A stretch of DNA of 18,865 nucleotides from an uncultured Clostridia bacterium (GCA_949289625.1 CASEPH010000229.1:1-18865); one strand, 5' to 3'. Shown: positions 7,219-14,895, numbered from the stretch's first letter. Program-made: numbers and translations. Notes: generated by a model not told the origin, from the letters alone.

Positions 7219-8255
7219 TGGCCGCCCCCAATATCCTCTGTGATTGTACGGGGATGTCCAATGAGCATTGGCTGAAATGTCGGGAACATGGGCCTAAAGG
7301 CGACATTGAGTACACCGTCGGGGGAAGTGATGTTGCGGTCATCTTTGGCCTGTCCCCTTGGGTCACGCCCTTGGAGCTCTGGCTTATCAAAAAGGGACGA
7401 ATGAAGCCGAAACTGCCTCCAAATCCCGAGCAGTTGGAAATGGGGCACATGCTGGAGCCGATTGCAGCGCATTTCTACGCTCTGAGGACCGGAAATGTTG
7501 TCACAGATGACAACTATCTCTACCAACACGCCAATCTCAAGTACGCTCTTGCCAACATCGACCGGCGTTATACGCGAAAGGAAGATGGGGAGGGTGGTGT
7601 TTTGGAATGTAAATCCCTGACATATCACAAAGCTTCAGACTGGGCCGATGGTGCTTATCCAATCTATTATGAGCTTCAGCTGCGCTACTATCTTGCGGTA
7701 TTGGATCAAAAGCACGGAGCTTTTTCAGCACTCTGGGGAAACAATCCGGAAAATGATTTGGCCACGCCTCACATTGAGCGAGATCAGGCTAAGGAAGACA
7801 TCATTTTTGAGAAATTGGATCAGTGGATCTGGAGCTTGCGTCATGACAAGCCGCCGACCATGGGGGACATCAAGCCGCAGTTGGCGATGGATGCCCTGGC
7901 TCGGATTTACGGCGCAAGCCAAAAAGGACTGCCCACTATTGAGTTCCCCATGAAATTTGAACCGCAACTTCGGAGAATTGCTGCTCTGCAGGAGAAAAAT
8001 GCGGAACTCAGAGGGATTATCAAAAAGAATGAGGAGGCGATTGAGGCACATAGCGTGCGGATTGCAGAACTGATGAAACAACACGAGCATGGGATTCTGA
8101 CGACCACCACTGACAAATTGCTGGTGGATTATGTAACGAATACAACCAGGCGCGTCAGTTCTGAATACCTGAAGCAAAACTATCCCGCCATCTATGAGGA
8201 GGCACGAAAACCGTCCGGTACCCGGAAGGTCAAAGTGACCATTCAACCTCTGTGA
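7218..8255 (+). CDS. YqaJ-type viral recombinase / lambda exonuclease-like nuclease
   Basis: 345 residues from ATG 7218, which overlaps the previous stop and lies 7 nt after GAGGTGA (7204-7210); the ATG at 7212 is too close to that site. The PD-(D/E)xK nuclease core of the YqaJ family is visible: G-G-S-D (35-38), G-L-S-P-W (44-48), G-H-M-L-E-P (76-81, with Glu80), A-N-I-D-R (112-116, with Asp115), L-E-C-K (129-132, Glu130 and Lys132) and a conserved Gln in Y-E-L-Q (154). Enzymes of this family resect 5' strands at double-strand breaks and hand the 3' tail to an annealing protein. A C-terminal coiled-coil-like stretch lies at about 255-285. An annealing-protein candidate is encoded at 11082. 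Confidence 0.9.
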   Translation: MAAPNILCDCTGMSNEHWLKCREHGPKGDIEYTVGGSDVAVIFGLSPWVTPLELWLIKKGRMKPKLPPNPEQLEMGHMLEPIAAHFYALRTGNVVTDDNYLYQHANLKYALANIDRRYTRKEDGEGGVLECKSLTYHKASDWADGAYPIYYELQLRYYLAVLDQKHGAFSALWGNNPENDLATPHIERDQAKEDIIFEKLDQWIWSLRHDKPPTMGDIKPQLAMDALARIYGASQKGLPTIEFPMKFEPQLRRIAALQEKNAELRGIIKKNEEAIEAHSVRIAELMKQHEHGILTTTTDKLLVDYVTNTTRRVSSEYLKQNYPAIYEEARKPSGTRKVKVTIQPL

Positions 8256-8264
8256 TTTTAGGTA

Positions 8265-8298
8265 GGCGCAGGGAGCGGCGAAAGACGTTCCCTGCGCC
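8265..8298 (+). terminator. GC-rich hairpin between nuclease and helicase genes
   Basis: A 13-bp stem GGCGCAGGGAGCG / CGTTCCCTGCGCC (8265-8277 with 8286-8298, one G-U pair), loop of 8 nt, followed by TTATCCTT. The U-tract is weak, so partial termination or transcript stabilisation is as likely as full termination. The 119 bp after it hold only short hairpins and the helicase ribosome-binding site. Confidence 0.5.
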
Positions 8299-8417
8299 TT
8301 ATCCTTAAAAGATGGCTACTGCATTGCCAAAAGGCAAAATTGAATGGCTGTCCCGGGGTAAGGCTTGAGGGAATTCTCCCGAAAGATACCTGGTCAGCAA
8401 TAAGGAGGCTCAAAGCA

Positions 8418-10598
8418 ATGAAATGCAGTTTCAGCCGCCTACTCTATCCCAAAAAGTTGGAGGAGGCGCGAGACGGCAGTTACATGATCGCATTGTTCCG
8501 GCCGCATGAGAAGATACTGGACGCACAGGGGAACCGACTGAGCAGCATCAAGGTGGTGGGACACTTCCTGCCAACGGTGGCAAACGTGAAGGTCGATATG
8601 GCTGGCCACTGGAAAAAGGATGCTCGATATGGTCTCCAGTTTGAAATGGAGTCTTATGAGGAGATTGTCGGTTCTGACAAGAGCAGCGTCGTAGCCTATC
8701 TCTCATCGGGCATGATTCCGGGCATTGGGAGTGTCCTGGCGGAGCGTATCTATAACACCTTTGGGGAGCAGACGCTGGAGGTGTTGGACCAGGACCCTCA
8801 GCGGGTTGCGGAAGTGCCTGGGATCAGCAAAAAGAAATGCGAGCAGTTCTGTACGGCATACATGGAGACGCGATGCGCCAGGCAGCTCATTAACTTGTTG
8901 GCATCATTTAATATCAGTGCGCCCCAGGCAATCAAGCTGCGGCAGCAACTGGGTACAGATGCGCAGACGATTCTCACGCAATTTCCATATATGGTGTTTG
9001 AGCGCGACCTGATTGACTTCGAGACGGCAGACCAGTTGGCTCAGGCCAATGGGATTCCGCAAAATGCTCCGGAGCGACTGGATGCTGGGCTGCTCTACAC
9101 CTTAAAATTGGCGGAACACGACGGGCACTTATGTATGCACAAGGAAGCTTTTGTGAGGAGAGCGGTGAACCTACTCCACGCACCACTGGTAACCTGGAAA
9201 GGCGTGGCCCAGCGTGCCTTTGAGATGATTAAGGCTGGCCGCCTTACTCTTTACAACGACTATGTTTATCGCCCAATTATGGCGAAGGCCGAAGAGGAAG
9301 TGGCCGCCCGGATCAGCAATATGCTGCACCGCGATAAGCTTCCCTACATGGGAGATCTCGATGACGAGATTGATACGCAGCAGTCGGAAATGGGCTTCGT
9401 ATTTGCTGAGGAACAGCGGCACGCAATCCAAACCGCGCTGACTTCTCCCATCAGCATCATATCAGGAGGCCCCGGTACTGGTAAGACATCCATTCAGAGG
9501 GCGATCCTGAATATTTACAAAAAAGCATTCCCGGACTCCGATGTTGTTTGCTGTGCTCCTACTGGGCGCGCAGCACGGCGTATGGAGCAAAGTACTGGGT
9601 TCCCGGCATCCACCATCCATAAGGCCCTGAACCTGACTGCTGGCGAGCTCCACGAATTAAAGGATTTGCAGTTGCTGGAGGCCGACCTTGTACTGGTGGA
9701 TGAGGTAAGCATGATGGACATGATTACCACATGGTGTCTGTTCAACGCATTGCCGCCTGGGTGCAGGCTGATCCTGGTAGGAGATGCGGATCAATTACCG
9801 TCCGTTGGGCCGGGTGCTGTACTCAATGAGCTGCTCGGCTGCGGCCGACTCCCTGCGGTAACTTTGGATAAAGTGTTCCGTCAGAGTGAAGGCAGCCTTA
9901 TTGCAGAAAACGCACAGAGGATCCGTCATGGTACATCTGATTTGCAATTTGGTGACGATTTTCAGTTCTGGGCTTCTGCAGACGAGACACAATCGGCTCA
10001 GTATCTTATTCGGCTATATAAAAGGGAGGTAGCCAGATTCGGCGTGGATAATGTGGCTCTCTTGACGCCATTCCGGAAAAAATCCGAGACAGGGGTCCAC
10101 AGCCTCAATGCGGCCCTCCATGATGCCATCAATCCGAAAGCCCCTGGAAAAGCGGAAATCGAAGTTGGACAGCGGGTTTTGCGCGTAGGGGATAAGGTCA
10201 TGCAAATGAAAAACCGTGACTTTGCCAGCAATGGTGATATTGGGTACATCTGTACCAGTACACGGGATCCGGACAGTCTCTTGGTTGAGGTCGATTTTGG
10301 TGATGACCGTGTTGTCGCCTATGAGGACACCGAAACTCTGCGACAACTGGAGTTGGCCTACGCCACTACAATCCATAAATCCCAGGGATCCGAATATGAT
10401 GCCGTGCTGATCAACATTCAGAATATGCACGGCAAGATGCTCAACCGGGCCCTGTTCTACACGGCCGAGACCCGTGCAAAGAAGCGTGTCATCATTGTAG
10501 GTGACTGGGATGCGGTTGTACGAGCTGTTCAGACTGCGGACACCAAGCACCGTCATACCATGCTGGCTATGCGTATCAATGATTTGATCAAAGAATAG
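8418..10598 (+). CDS. recD2: RecD2-type SF1 DNA helicase
   Basis: 726 residues from ATG 8418, 9 nt after AAGGAGG (8402-8408). A TTG at 8340 is in frame but has no ribosome-binding site. The N-terminus holds helix-hairpin-helix-like segments (M-I-P-G-I-G-S-V-L-A and V-P-G-I-S-K-K-K) typical of RecD2, the RecBCD-independent 5'-3' helicase. Helicase motifs are clear: Walker A G-G-P-G-T-G-K-T (350-357), the A-P-T-G-R-A-A-R-R segment, Walker B V-D-E-V-S-M-M-D (about 427-434), G-D-A-D-Q-L-P-S-V-G (motif III), F-R-Q-S (motif IV), and T-I-H-K-S-Q-G-S-E (motif V/VI region). Length fits the family. Between the YqaJ nuclease and the annealing protein it probably unwinds DNA in element recombination or replication. 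Confidence 0.92.
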   Translation: MKCSFSRLLYPKKLEEARDGSYMIALFRPHEKILDAQGNRLSSIKVVGHFLPTVANVKVDMAGHWKKDARYGLQFEMESYEEIVGSDKSSVVAYLSSGMIPGIGSVLAERIYNTFGEQTLEVLDQDPQRVAEVPGISKKKCEQFCTAYMETRCARQLINLLASFNISAPQAIKLRQQLGTDAQTILTQFPYMVFERDLIDFETADQLAQANGIPQNAPERLDAGLLYTLKLAEHDGHLCMHKEAFVRRAVNLLHAPLVTWKGVAQRAFEMIKAGRLTLYNDYVYRPIMAKAEEEVAARISNMLHRDKLPYMGDLDDEIDTQQSEMGFVFAEEQRHAIQTALTSPISIISGGPGTGKTSIQRAILNIYKKAFPDSDVVCCAPTGRAARRMEQSTGFPASTIHKALNLTAGELHELKDLQLLEADLVLVDEVSMMDMITTWCLFNALPPGCRLILVGDADQLPSVGPGAVLNELLGCGRLPAVTLDKVFRQSEGSLIAENAQRIRHGTSDLQFGDDFQFWASADETQSAQYLIRLYKREVARFGVDNVALLTPFRKKSETGVHSLNAALHDAINPKAPGKAEIEVGQRVLRVGDKVMQMKNRDFASNGDIGYICTSTRDPDSLLVEVDFGDDRVVAYEDTETLRQLELAYATTIHKSQGSEYDAVLINIQNMHGKMLNRALFYTAETRAKKRVIIVGDWDAVVRAVQTADTKHRHTMLAMRINDLIKE

Positions 10599-10611
10599 GA
10601 GGGGTTTTACA

Positions 10612-11085
10612 ATGGCCACAGTGCTTGAAAACTACTACGGGTACCGGCAGCAGCTGCTGCAGCGGATGTCACAGCCGCCTATCAGCGCCGGGGACTTGTG
10701 GCTTTACGGCGAGATTCTCTATCGAATTGGTGTACTGGAAACCTGCCAGATGTATCTGCGCAGCGCTCCGATTACCACCGAGATGCCCTTTCTGGTCGGT
10801 CACTATAAAATGTTGGACGCTTATGTCCAGAACCTGGCCAGAGAACGGCGCTATGGCCCAGACCGTGGCCCTGATACCCAGAAGGAGCGTGAGGCGGCTC
10901 AGGCCAACCTGGAGCGGGTGATTCAGGATTATCGGAAGCGGTTTTCCGGCTTTCATCCAGCGGAACCTGATGCCTATCAGAAGGAGATCGGTCGAGTCAT
11001 TACAACGCTGTTGCCTGCGTGGCTGCAGTATCGAAATACCTTTGTGCCTTTCCTGAAGAGCAAAAAGGAGGAGAACAAGTCATGA
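10612..11085 (+). CDS. Unknown small protein in the recombination block
   Basis: 157 residues from ATG 10612; the site AGGAGG begins directly after the helicase stop codon, so the two genes are in one operon. The sequence is largely helical, with aromatic residues near the start (Y-Y-G-Y-R) and a long charged helix at about 80-110. Its TGA overlaps the ATG of the next gene (ATGA), a sign of translational coupling with the annealing-protein candidate. I do not recognise a family; a DNA-recombination accessory role is suggested only by position. Confidence 0.7.
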   Translation: MATVLENYYGYRQQLLQRMSQPPISAGDLWLYGEILYRIGVLETCQMYLRSAPITTEMPFLVGHYKMLDAYVQNLARERRYGPDRGPDTQKEREAAQANLERVIQDYRKRFSGFHPAEPDAYQKEIGRVITTLLPAWLQYRNTFVPFLKSKKEENKS

Positions 11086-11807
11086 GTGACGCAAAGCAAG
11101 CCGCTCTCACGGCTATCCAGAAGATCAATGCGGTGGAAGGATTCGATCCGACGCCGCTGGCAGTGGAATATGTGGATCTCAACACTCAGGAGAAGCGATA
11201 TCGGCTTCCGGTGATGATTCAGATCGCATGGTTTCGGCTCAAGTACCCAGAAGGCCGTGTGGCAGTGACGGTCACCGCCGCCAAGGACTGCTTTGTTGCA
11301 ACGGCGCGAGTCTATCCGAGTTACATGAATACGCCTGATCAGTATCTGGCGGAAGCTACTGCATCGCGCGGCTATTTGGCTGATATGCCGACGCTATCCC
11401 CGAGAGAGTGGGCACAGACCGCAGCCATTGGGATTGCCCTTCGCAACGCTGGCTTTGGCCTTCAGTTTAACGCAGCCGGCGAAGCTTTTGACACTCCGGC
11501 AGTAGATGAACTGGGCGGCATCATTTGGAGTGGGGAGGACGAGCCACAGGCGCCGCCGGCCACTGGTGCGCCGGTGGAAACCGTTGCTCAAACGGCGCCA
11601 CAGGCCCCTGCAGAGCCGGTGGATCCGCTTGAAAAAGCCATGAACACACCGTGTCCCATCAGCAAGTATAGCGGGAGGACACTTGGTCAGGTTCTGCGGG
11701 AAGACCCTCATGCAATAATGTGGGTAGCAAACAAATTCAGCGGGGATCCGGAGATCTCAGCAGCGGCGAGGCTCATCTGCGAACAGGCCATGGAGCAGAG
11801 CGCCTAA
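11082..11807 (+). CDS. Rad52/Sak-like single-strand annealing protein candidate with ExoX-like C-terminus
   Basis: 241 residues from ATG 11082, about 11 nt after AAGGAGG; it overlaps the preceding stop by 4 bp. Residues about 38-130 follow a pattern seen in phage and element annealing proteins of the Rad52/Sak type: Y-R-L-P-V-M-I-Q-I-A-W-F-R near the start, then an A-x-T-A-A-I-G-I-A-L-R-N-A-G-F-G-L-Q-F segment. A Pro/Ala-rich linker (about 148-185) follows. The last 45 residues (I-S-K-Y-S-G-R-T-L-G-Q-V, then D-P-H-A-I-M-W-V-A-N-K-F) match the small ExoX-like C-terminal domain. Together with the YqaJ nuclease it would form an Exo/SSAP recombination pair. This call rests on recalled patterns, not on a search. 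Confidence 0.6.
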   Translation: MSDAKQAALTAIQKINAVEGFDPTPLAVEYVDLNTQEKRYRLPVMIQIAWFRLKYPEGRVAVTVTAAKDCFVATARVYPSYMNTPDQYLAEATASRGYLADMPTLSPREWAQTAAIGIALRNAGFGLQFNAAGEAFDTPAVDELGGIIWSGEDEPQAPPATGAPVETVAQTAPQAPAEPVDPLEKAMNTPCPISKYSGRTLGQVLREDPHAIMWVANKFSGDPEISAAARLICEQAMEQSA

Positions 11808-11815
11808 AACATTGT

Positions 11816-11847
11816 GGGGGACGGCCTGTGTATGATGGCCGTCCCCC
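11816..11847 (+). other. GC-rich hairpin directly before the primase ribosome-binding site
   Basis: A perfect 11-bp stem GGGGGACGGCC / GGCCGTCCCCC (11816-11826 with 11837-11847) and a 10-nt loop. There is no U-tract. The ribosome-binding site GGAGAGGAG begins at the next base (11848), so the hairpin is placed to affect ribosome loading or mRNA processing rather than termination. Confidence 0.55.
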
Positions 11848-11862
11848 GGAGAGGAGCGTTCC

Positions 11863-12957
11863 ATGGAACTTCGCTACCAGATGACCGATATTCTTCCCCT
11901 GCTGCCAATCCCACAGCCTCCGCATGGAAAGAGCTCATATAATATCCCTTGTCCAATATGCGACCGGCCGGGCACGAGGGAGAAACATCTGAACATCAAT
12001 CTCAAGCGCAATGTGTTTCGATGCCCCAAGTGCGGACAATTCCAGGGCGGCGTATTTGACCTCTATGCGTACTACATGGGAGTTTCGAGGGACAAGGTAT
12101 TGGAGGATGTTACCACCAGGTTAAGTGGGGGGCCATCCAAATTCGGTGGAAAGGGAGCATTCAAATGGAAACTGCAGCCTCCACCAATGAAGCCCCAGGC
12201 AAGCCTTGCGCCACTGGAAGAAAGAGATCGGGTCTATCGAGCCCTACTCAAGCGACTTACCCTGGCCCCGGATCACCGTGAAAATCTGCTCAGACGCGGC
12301 TTGACGGATGAAGCCATAGATCGGTTGGGCTATAAAACCACACCTGTAGTCGGGTTCCATGCGTTGGCACAGTCATTACTGGACGAGGGTTATACGCTGT
12401 TCGGCGTTCCGGGCTTTTATCGAGATGAAGATGGACGCTGGACGATGGCTGTTTGGCGAAGGGGTATTCTGATACCAGGAACCTACTTTGGCAAGATCCA
12501 GGGCTTCCAGATCCGCCTTGACCACAAAATGAAAAAAGGCGGAAAGTTTCTAACCTTTTCCAGCAGAGACGAGCTGGACGGTGCCATGGGAGAGAACTGG
12601 TGCCACCTGGTTGGCCCGGTTCGAGAGAGGATCCTACTCATTGAGGGTTATATGAAGGCTGACATTGTCCACCACTTTACAGGGCAAACGATGTTAGCAA
12701 TACCGGGCGTAACCTCACTGCAACATTTGGAGTCAGCGCTCAAGGATCTCATCCCACTAGGAGTTCGGCATGTTATGACGTGCTTTGACATGGACTACTT
12801 AAAGAATTGGCATGTGGAGAACGCATACAGGAACTTGGTGTCGCTGCTGGGTAAGCTGGACATCACATTTGGAACTTATCTTTGGGTCCCAGACCACAAT
12901 GGTTTGGACGATTATATCTGGGAATTTTGCCTGAATGAAGGCAAACCTCCAGAGTAG
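11863..12957 (+). CDS. DNA primase-like protein (zinc ribbon plus TOPRIM)
   Basis: 364 residues from ATG 11863, with GGAGAGGAG seven bases upstream. A zinc ribbon is formed by C30-P-x-C33 and C54-P-K-C57 in the first 60 residues, as in CHC2-type primase zinc domains. The TOPRIM fold follows: I-L-L-I-E-G-Y-M-K-A-D (258-267, Glu261) and C-F-D-M-D (307-311), ending with a G-L-D-D-Y-I element (347-352). It is shorter than bacterial DnaG (about 600 residues) and lacks a DnaB-interaction domain, the usual form for phage and plasmid primases. It probably primes element replication in the excised state. A strong terminator follows after 6 bp. Confidence 0.88.
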   Translation: MELRYQMTDILPLLPIPQPPHGKSSYNIPCPICDRPGTREKHLNINLKRNVFRCPKCGQFQGGVFDLYAYYMGVSRDKVLEDVTTRLSGGPSKFGGKGAFKWKLQPPPMKPQASLAPLEERDRVYRALLKRLTLAPDHRENLLRRGLTDEAIDRLGYKTTPVVGFHALAQSLLDEGYTLFGVPGFYRDEDGRWTMAVWRRGILIPGTYFGKIQGFQIRLDHKMKKGGKFLTFSSRDELDGAMGENWCHLVGPVRERILLIEGYMKADIVHHFTGQTMLAIPGVTSLQHLESALKDLIPLGVRHVMTCFDMDYLKNWHVENAYRNLVSLLGKLDITFGTYLWVPDHNGLDDYIWEFCLNEGKPPE

Positions 12958-12963
12958 CAGAGG

Positions 12964-12999
12964 ACAGCGGGGCATTCACGGAATGCCCCGCTGTTTTTT
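12964..12999 (+). terminator. Strong intrinsic terminator of the replication block
   Basis: A perfect 13-bp stem ACAGCGGGGCATT / AATGCCCCGCTGT (12964-12976 with 12982-12994), 5-nt loop, and six T residues at 12994-12999. It closes the transcript that ends with the primase. Confidence 0.9.
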
Positions 13000-13025
13000 A
13001 CGCATTTTGTTGTAAATGCGTTTTT
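13000..13025 (+). terminator. Second hairpin with T-tract, possibly bidirectional terminator
   Basis: An 8-bp stem ACGCATTT / AAATGCGT (13000-13007 with 13014-13021) followed by a T run to 13025. It starts at the base after the preceding T-tract, so the two terminators are back to back and isolate parM from upstream transcription. Confidence 0.7.
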
Positions 13026-13048
13026 GTACCAGTGTAATTAAGTACAAA
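13023..13048 (+). promoter_or_regulatory. Inverted repeat TTTGTAC-N12-GTACAAA, candidate parM operator
   Basis: A 7-bp inverted repeat (13023-13029 and 13042-13048) lies 22 bp before the parM start codon and overlaps the end of the second terminator. In type II partition systems the ParR protein binds repeats upstream of parM and represses it. I see only this one repeat pair, not the usual array of iterons, and no convincing -35/-10 pair. Confidence 0.4.
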
Positions 13049-13070
13049 GAATGATAAGGAGTGGTTCCTC

Positions 13071-14015
13071 ATGTTGTTTCCAATCGACCATGGTAATTCG
13101 GCTATGAAGACGGTTAACTTTGTGTTTCCGTCCGGCCTCATTGACAATCCCATTCGCCCGCCCGTGGATACGGAGATGCTGGAGTATGATAGCAAGTTCT
13201 GGACGCTGTCTGGCCAGCGTATCTCCTACATGCGGGACAAAACCAAGGACGAGAGATACTTTATCCTGACACTGTTCGCCATTGCCAAGGAACTGGAGAA
13301 GCTCGGCAACACAAGTCCCATGGTCGAGGCAGACCTTGCGGTCGGGCTGCCGCCAGAGCATTATGCGTTGCGGCAGCGCTTTGCGGAATATTTTAAGCGT
13401 GGGCGTGTAAACTTCGTTTTCAACGGAACCCCGATTAGCCTTCTGATCCGACATGTTTTCGTCTATCCACAGGCGTATGCCGCTGTGGTGCCGCAGGCAG
13501 GTCGTCTGAAAGATATCCCGCGCACCTTTATCATTGACATCGGCGGTTATACCACAGATGTCATGCTCTTGCGCAATGCGGCTCCGGATCTGCAGTTTTG
13601 CCGCAGTTTGGAGATGGGGGTGATCCCCATGTCCAATGACATCATCAGCCGGGTGAGCGCCATGTACGACATGAAGATCGAAGATGACCACATCGCGGAT
13701 ATCATCCAAGGGCGCCCGACCATCCTGCCGGATGAAGTGCGGGAACTCATCTTCACGAAGGTGCGCAGTTACGCCTGTGACATCCTGGATAAATTGCGTG
13801 AGCTGCAGGTCGATCTTCGAGCAAATCCCGCCATCTTTATTGGAGGCGGTTCGATCCTGTTCAGGGCCTTTGTGGAGGAGTCGCCCCTGGTAGCACATGC
13901 GGACTTTGTGACGGATCCTAAAGCAAACGCCATCGGCTATGGGATGCTGGCCACTGCACAACTGAGACGGATGGCTCCGCAGAATCACGGAGGGGAGTTC
14001 TTTGCGAAGGGATGA
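13071..14015 (+). CDS. parM: ParM-like actin-family plasmid segregation ATPase
   Basis: 314 residues from ATG 13071 after AAGGAG. Actin-fold nucleotide motifs are visible: phosphate-1 I-D-H-G-N-S (5-10, then K13), phosphate-2 I-D-I-G-G-Y-T-T-D (155-163), and the adenosine motif I-G-G-G-S (257-261). ParM-type proteins form ATP-driven filaments that push sister plasmids apart. The substitution of His for a small residue after the first Asp (D-H-G) is found in some Clostridia ParM relatives and need not abolish ATP binding. The following gene overlaps by 14 bp and fits its ParR partner. Presence of this pair argues that the excised element persists as a low-copy circle (inference). Confidence 0.88.
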   Translation: MLFPIDHGNSAMKTVNFVFPSGLIDNPIRPPVDTEMLEYDSKFWTLSGQRISYMRDKTKDERYFILTLFAIAKELEKLGNTSPMVEADLAVGLPPEHYALRQRFAEYFKRGRVNFVFNGTPISLLIRHVFVYPQAYAAVVPQAGRLKDIPRTFIIDIGGYTTDVMLLRNAAPDLQFCRSLEMGVIPMSNDIISRVSAMYDMKIEDDHIADIIQGRPTILPDEVRELIFTKVRSYACDILDKLRELQVDLRANPAIFIGGGSILFRAFVEESPLVAHADFVTDPKANAIGYGMLATAQLRRMAPQNHGGEFFAKG

Positions 14016-14382
14016 TAAATACCGATTTTCTCTTGGCTGGGGCAGGGATACTGCCGAGAAAATCGCTGTGGGAGATTTTCTTGAGAAACTGAAGAATCGC
14101 AAGAGTGACTTCATTGTCCAAGCAGTCTGGGAGTATATTCGGAATCATCCTGAAGTTATGGCAGAAAACGCTAAAATCGTGATCACGATACAATCCACAC
14201 CTACGGATGAGCAGACCATTGCAAGGATTCAAAGCATGATAGATGCCTCGGTAGATAGGCTCAAGGAGCGCATCAAGCTCCAGATCGAGCAAGAACAGCA
14301 AAATGGCCAGGAGGTTTTCGATGGCCCCAATGAGCAAGATCTGGATAATATGCTGGACAACCTCCTTATTTTCGACCAATGA
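14002..14382 (+). CDS. parR: ParR-like centromere-binding protein (ribbon-helix-helix candidate)
   Basis: 126 residues from TTG 14002, 6-7 nt after GGAGGGG (13989-13995); it overlaps parM by 14 bp. The N-terminus K-Y-R-F-S-L followed by a helix with F-L-E-K-L and then R-K-S-D-F-I-V-Q-A-V fits a strand-helix-helix DNA-binding fold. ParR proteins have this fold, bind the parC site, and cap ParM filaments. The C-terminal half is an acidic coiled helix ending in D-N-M-L-D-N-L-L, a reasonable ParM-contacting tail. The family call depends on the fold pattern and on its place after parM. Confidence 0.65.
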   Translation: MRRDDKYRFSLGWGRDTAEKIAVGDFLEKLKNRKSDFIVQAVWEYIRNHPEVMAENAKIVITIQSTPTDEQTIARIQSMIDASVDRLKERIKLQIEQEQQNGQEVFDGPNEQDLDNMLDNLLIFDQ

Positions 14383-14386
14383 GTAG

Positions 14387-14430
14387 GAGCAGCCCTACGT
14401 CTTTTTAGAGACGTGGGGCTGTTCTTTTTT
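14387..14430 (+). terminator. Strong intrinsic terminator of the parMR operon
   Basis: A 16-bp stem (14387-14402 with 14409-14424, two G-U pairs) with a 6-nt loop, followed by six T residues at 14425-14430. It begins 5 bp after the parR stop codon. Confidence 0.9.
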
Positions 14431-14459
14431 GGCAAAATCGGCGGCGCAAAACGGGGAAT

Positions 14460-14805
14460 GTGGTGAAGACGAAATAGTCTTCCAGGAAGGCATCCTACTG
14501 CACCTTGACAAATAGGCGTACTACGCCTCATAAGCAGCAACGGGTACGTTTCGTGTATGGAGAGCCGCACAGGCAGACCGGGCCATGATCCCGCGTTAAG
14601 GGAAGGAGGGCAGGGGGGAGCCGGATGCTGTGTGCAGACAAGCTGTGGCGGCTTGGAGGCCATGACCCATATTCGTTGATCATGATACGCCGCTTTGGCC
14701 GTGATCCGGGCGGTAGCCATTCCGTCGCAGGTTGCGGGAAGTGCCAGTGGCTCGGGAGTAAGTCTCGTGGAGCGGCCCTGCCAGCCGCCACCCGTTGCTT
14801 TTCTT
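14460..14805 (+). ncRNA. Candidate large structured RNA upstream of the recombinase operon
   Basis: About 340 nt with no credible gene but many complementary segments. A perfect 10-bp long-range helix AGCAACGGGT (14536-14545) with ACCCGTTGCT (14790-14799) closes the core. Inside it I find a 12-bp helix with one bulge (14562-14572 with 14643-14654), a 7-bp helix (14678-14684 with 14700-14706) capped by a GCC/GGC hairpin, a 6-bp helix (14709-14714 with 14784-14789) abutting the closing helix, and a 7-bp helix (14715-14721 with 14746-14752). Upstream hairpins lie at 14465-14482 and 14484-14496. A T-rich tract follows the core. I cannot match it to a named RNA class; it lacks group II intron domain V. 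The strand is assumed from gene direction. Confidence 0.5.
14505..14534 (+). promoter_or_regulatory. Candidate promoter with a perfect palindrome filling the spacer
   Basis: TTGACA (14505-14510) is a perfect -35 box; CATAAG (14529-14534, 4 of 6 matches) lies 18 bp downstream as a -10 candidate. The spacer holds the perfect 15-bp palindrome AGGCGTACTACGCCT (14514-14528), a good shape for a repressor site. A start site near 14541 would fall inside the first strand of the RNA helix described at 14536-14545, so the promoter and the full RNA structure may be alternatives, or the palindrome may be another RNA hairpin. Confidence 0.4.
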
Positions 14806-14895
14806 TTAACTTTTCTCAAGAGAAGCACTGTTTCAAAAATCTGGTCAATGCCCTGTCATCACTGCATATCATAGAAAAAAAGGAGGGACAGCAGC

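Noticed and set aside
10014..10619. 201-residue minus-strand open frame opposite the helicase
   Set aside because: The plus strand carries conserved helicase motifs; the antisense frame is incidental.
13038..14114. 358-residue minus-strand open frame opposite parM
   Set aside because: It is a shadow of the parM frame, which carries clear actin-fold motifs; no minus-strand ribosome-binding site or family features.
14431..14895. Group II intron or its remnant
   Set aside because: The segment GGAGAGCCGCAC at about 14559-14570 recalls the start of intron domain V, but the GAAA-capped hairpin, the matching GTGCGG strand and a reverse transcriptase are all absent; the strand pairs instead with 14643-14654.
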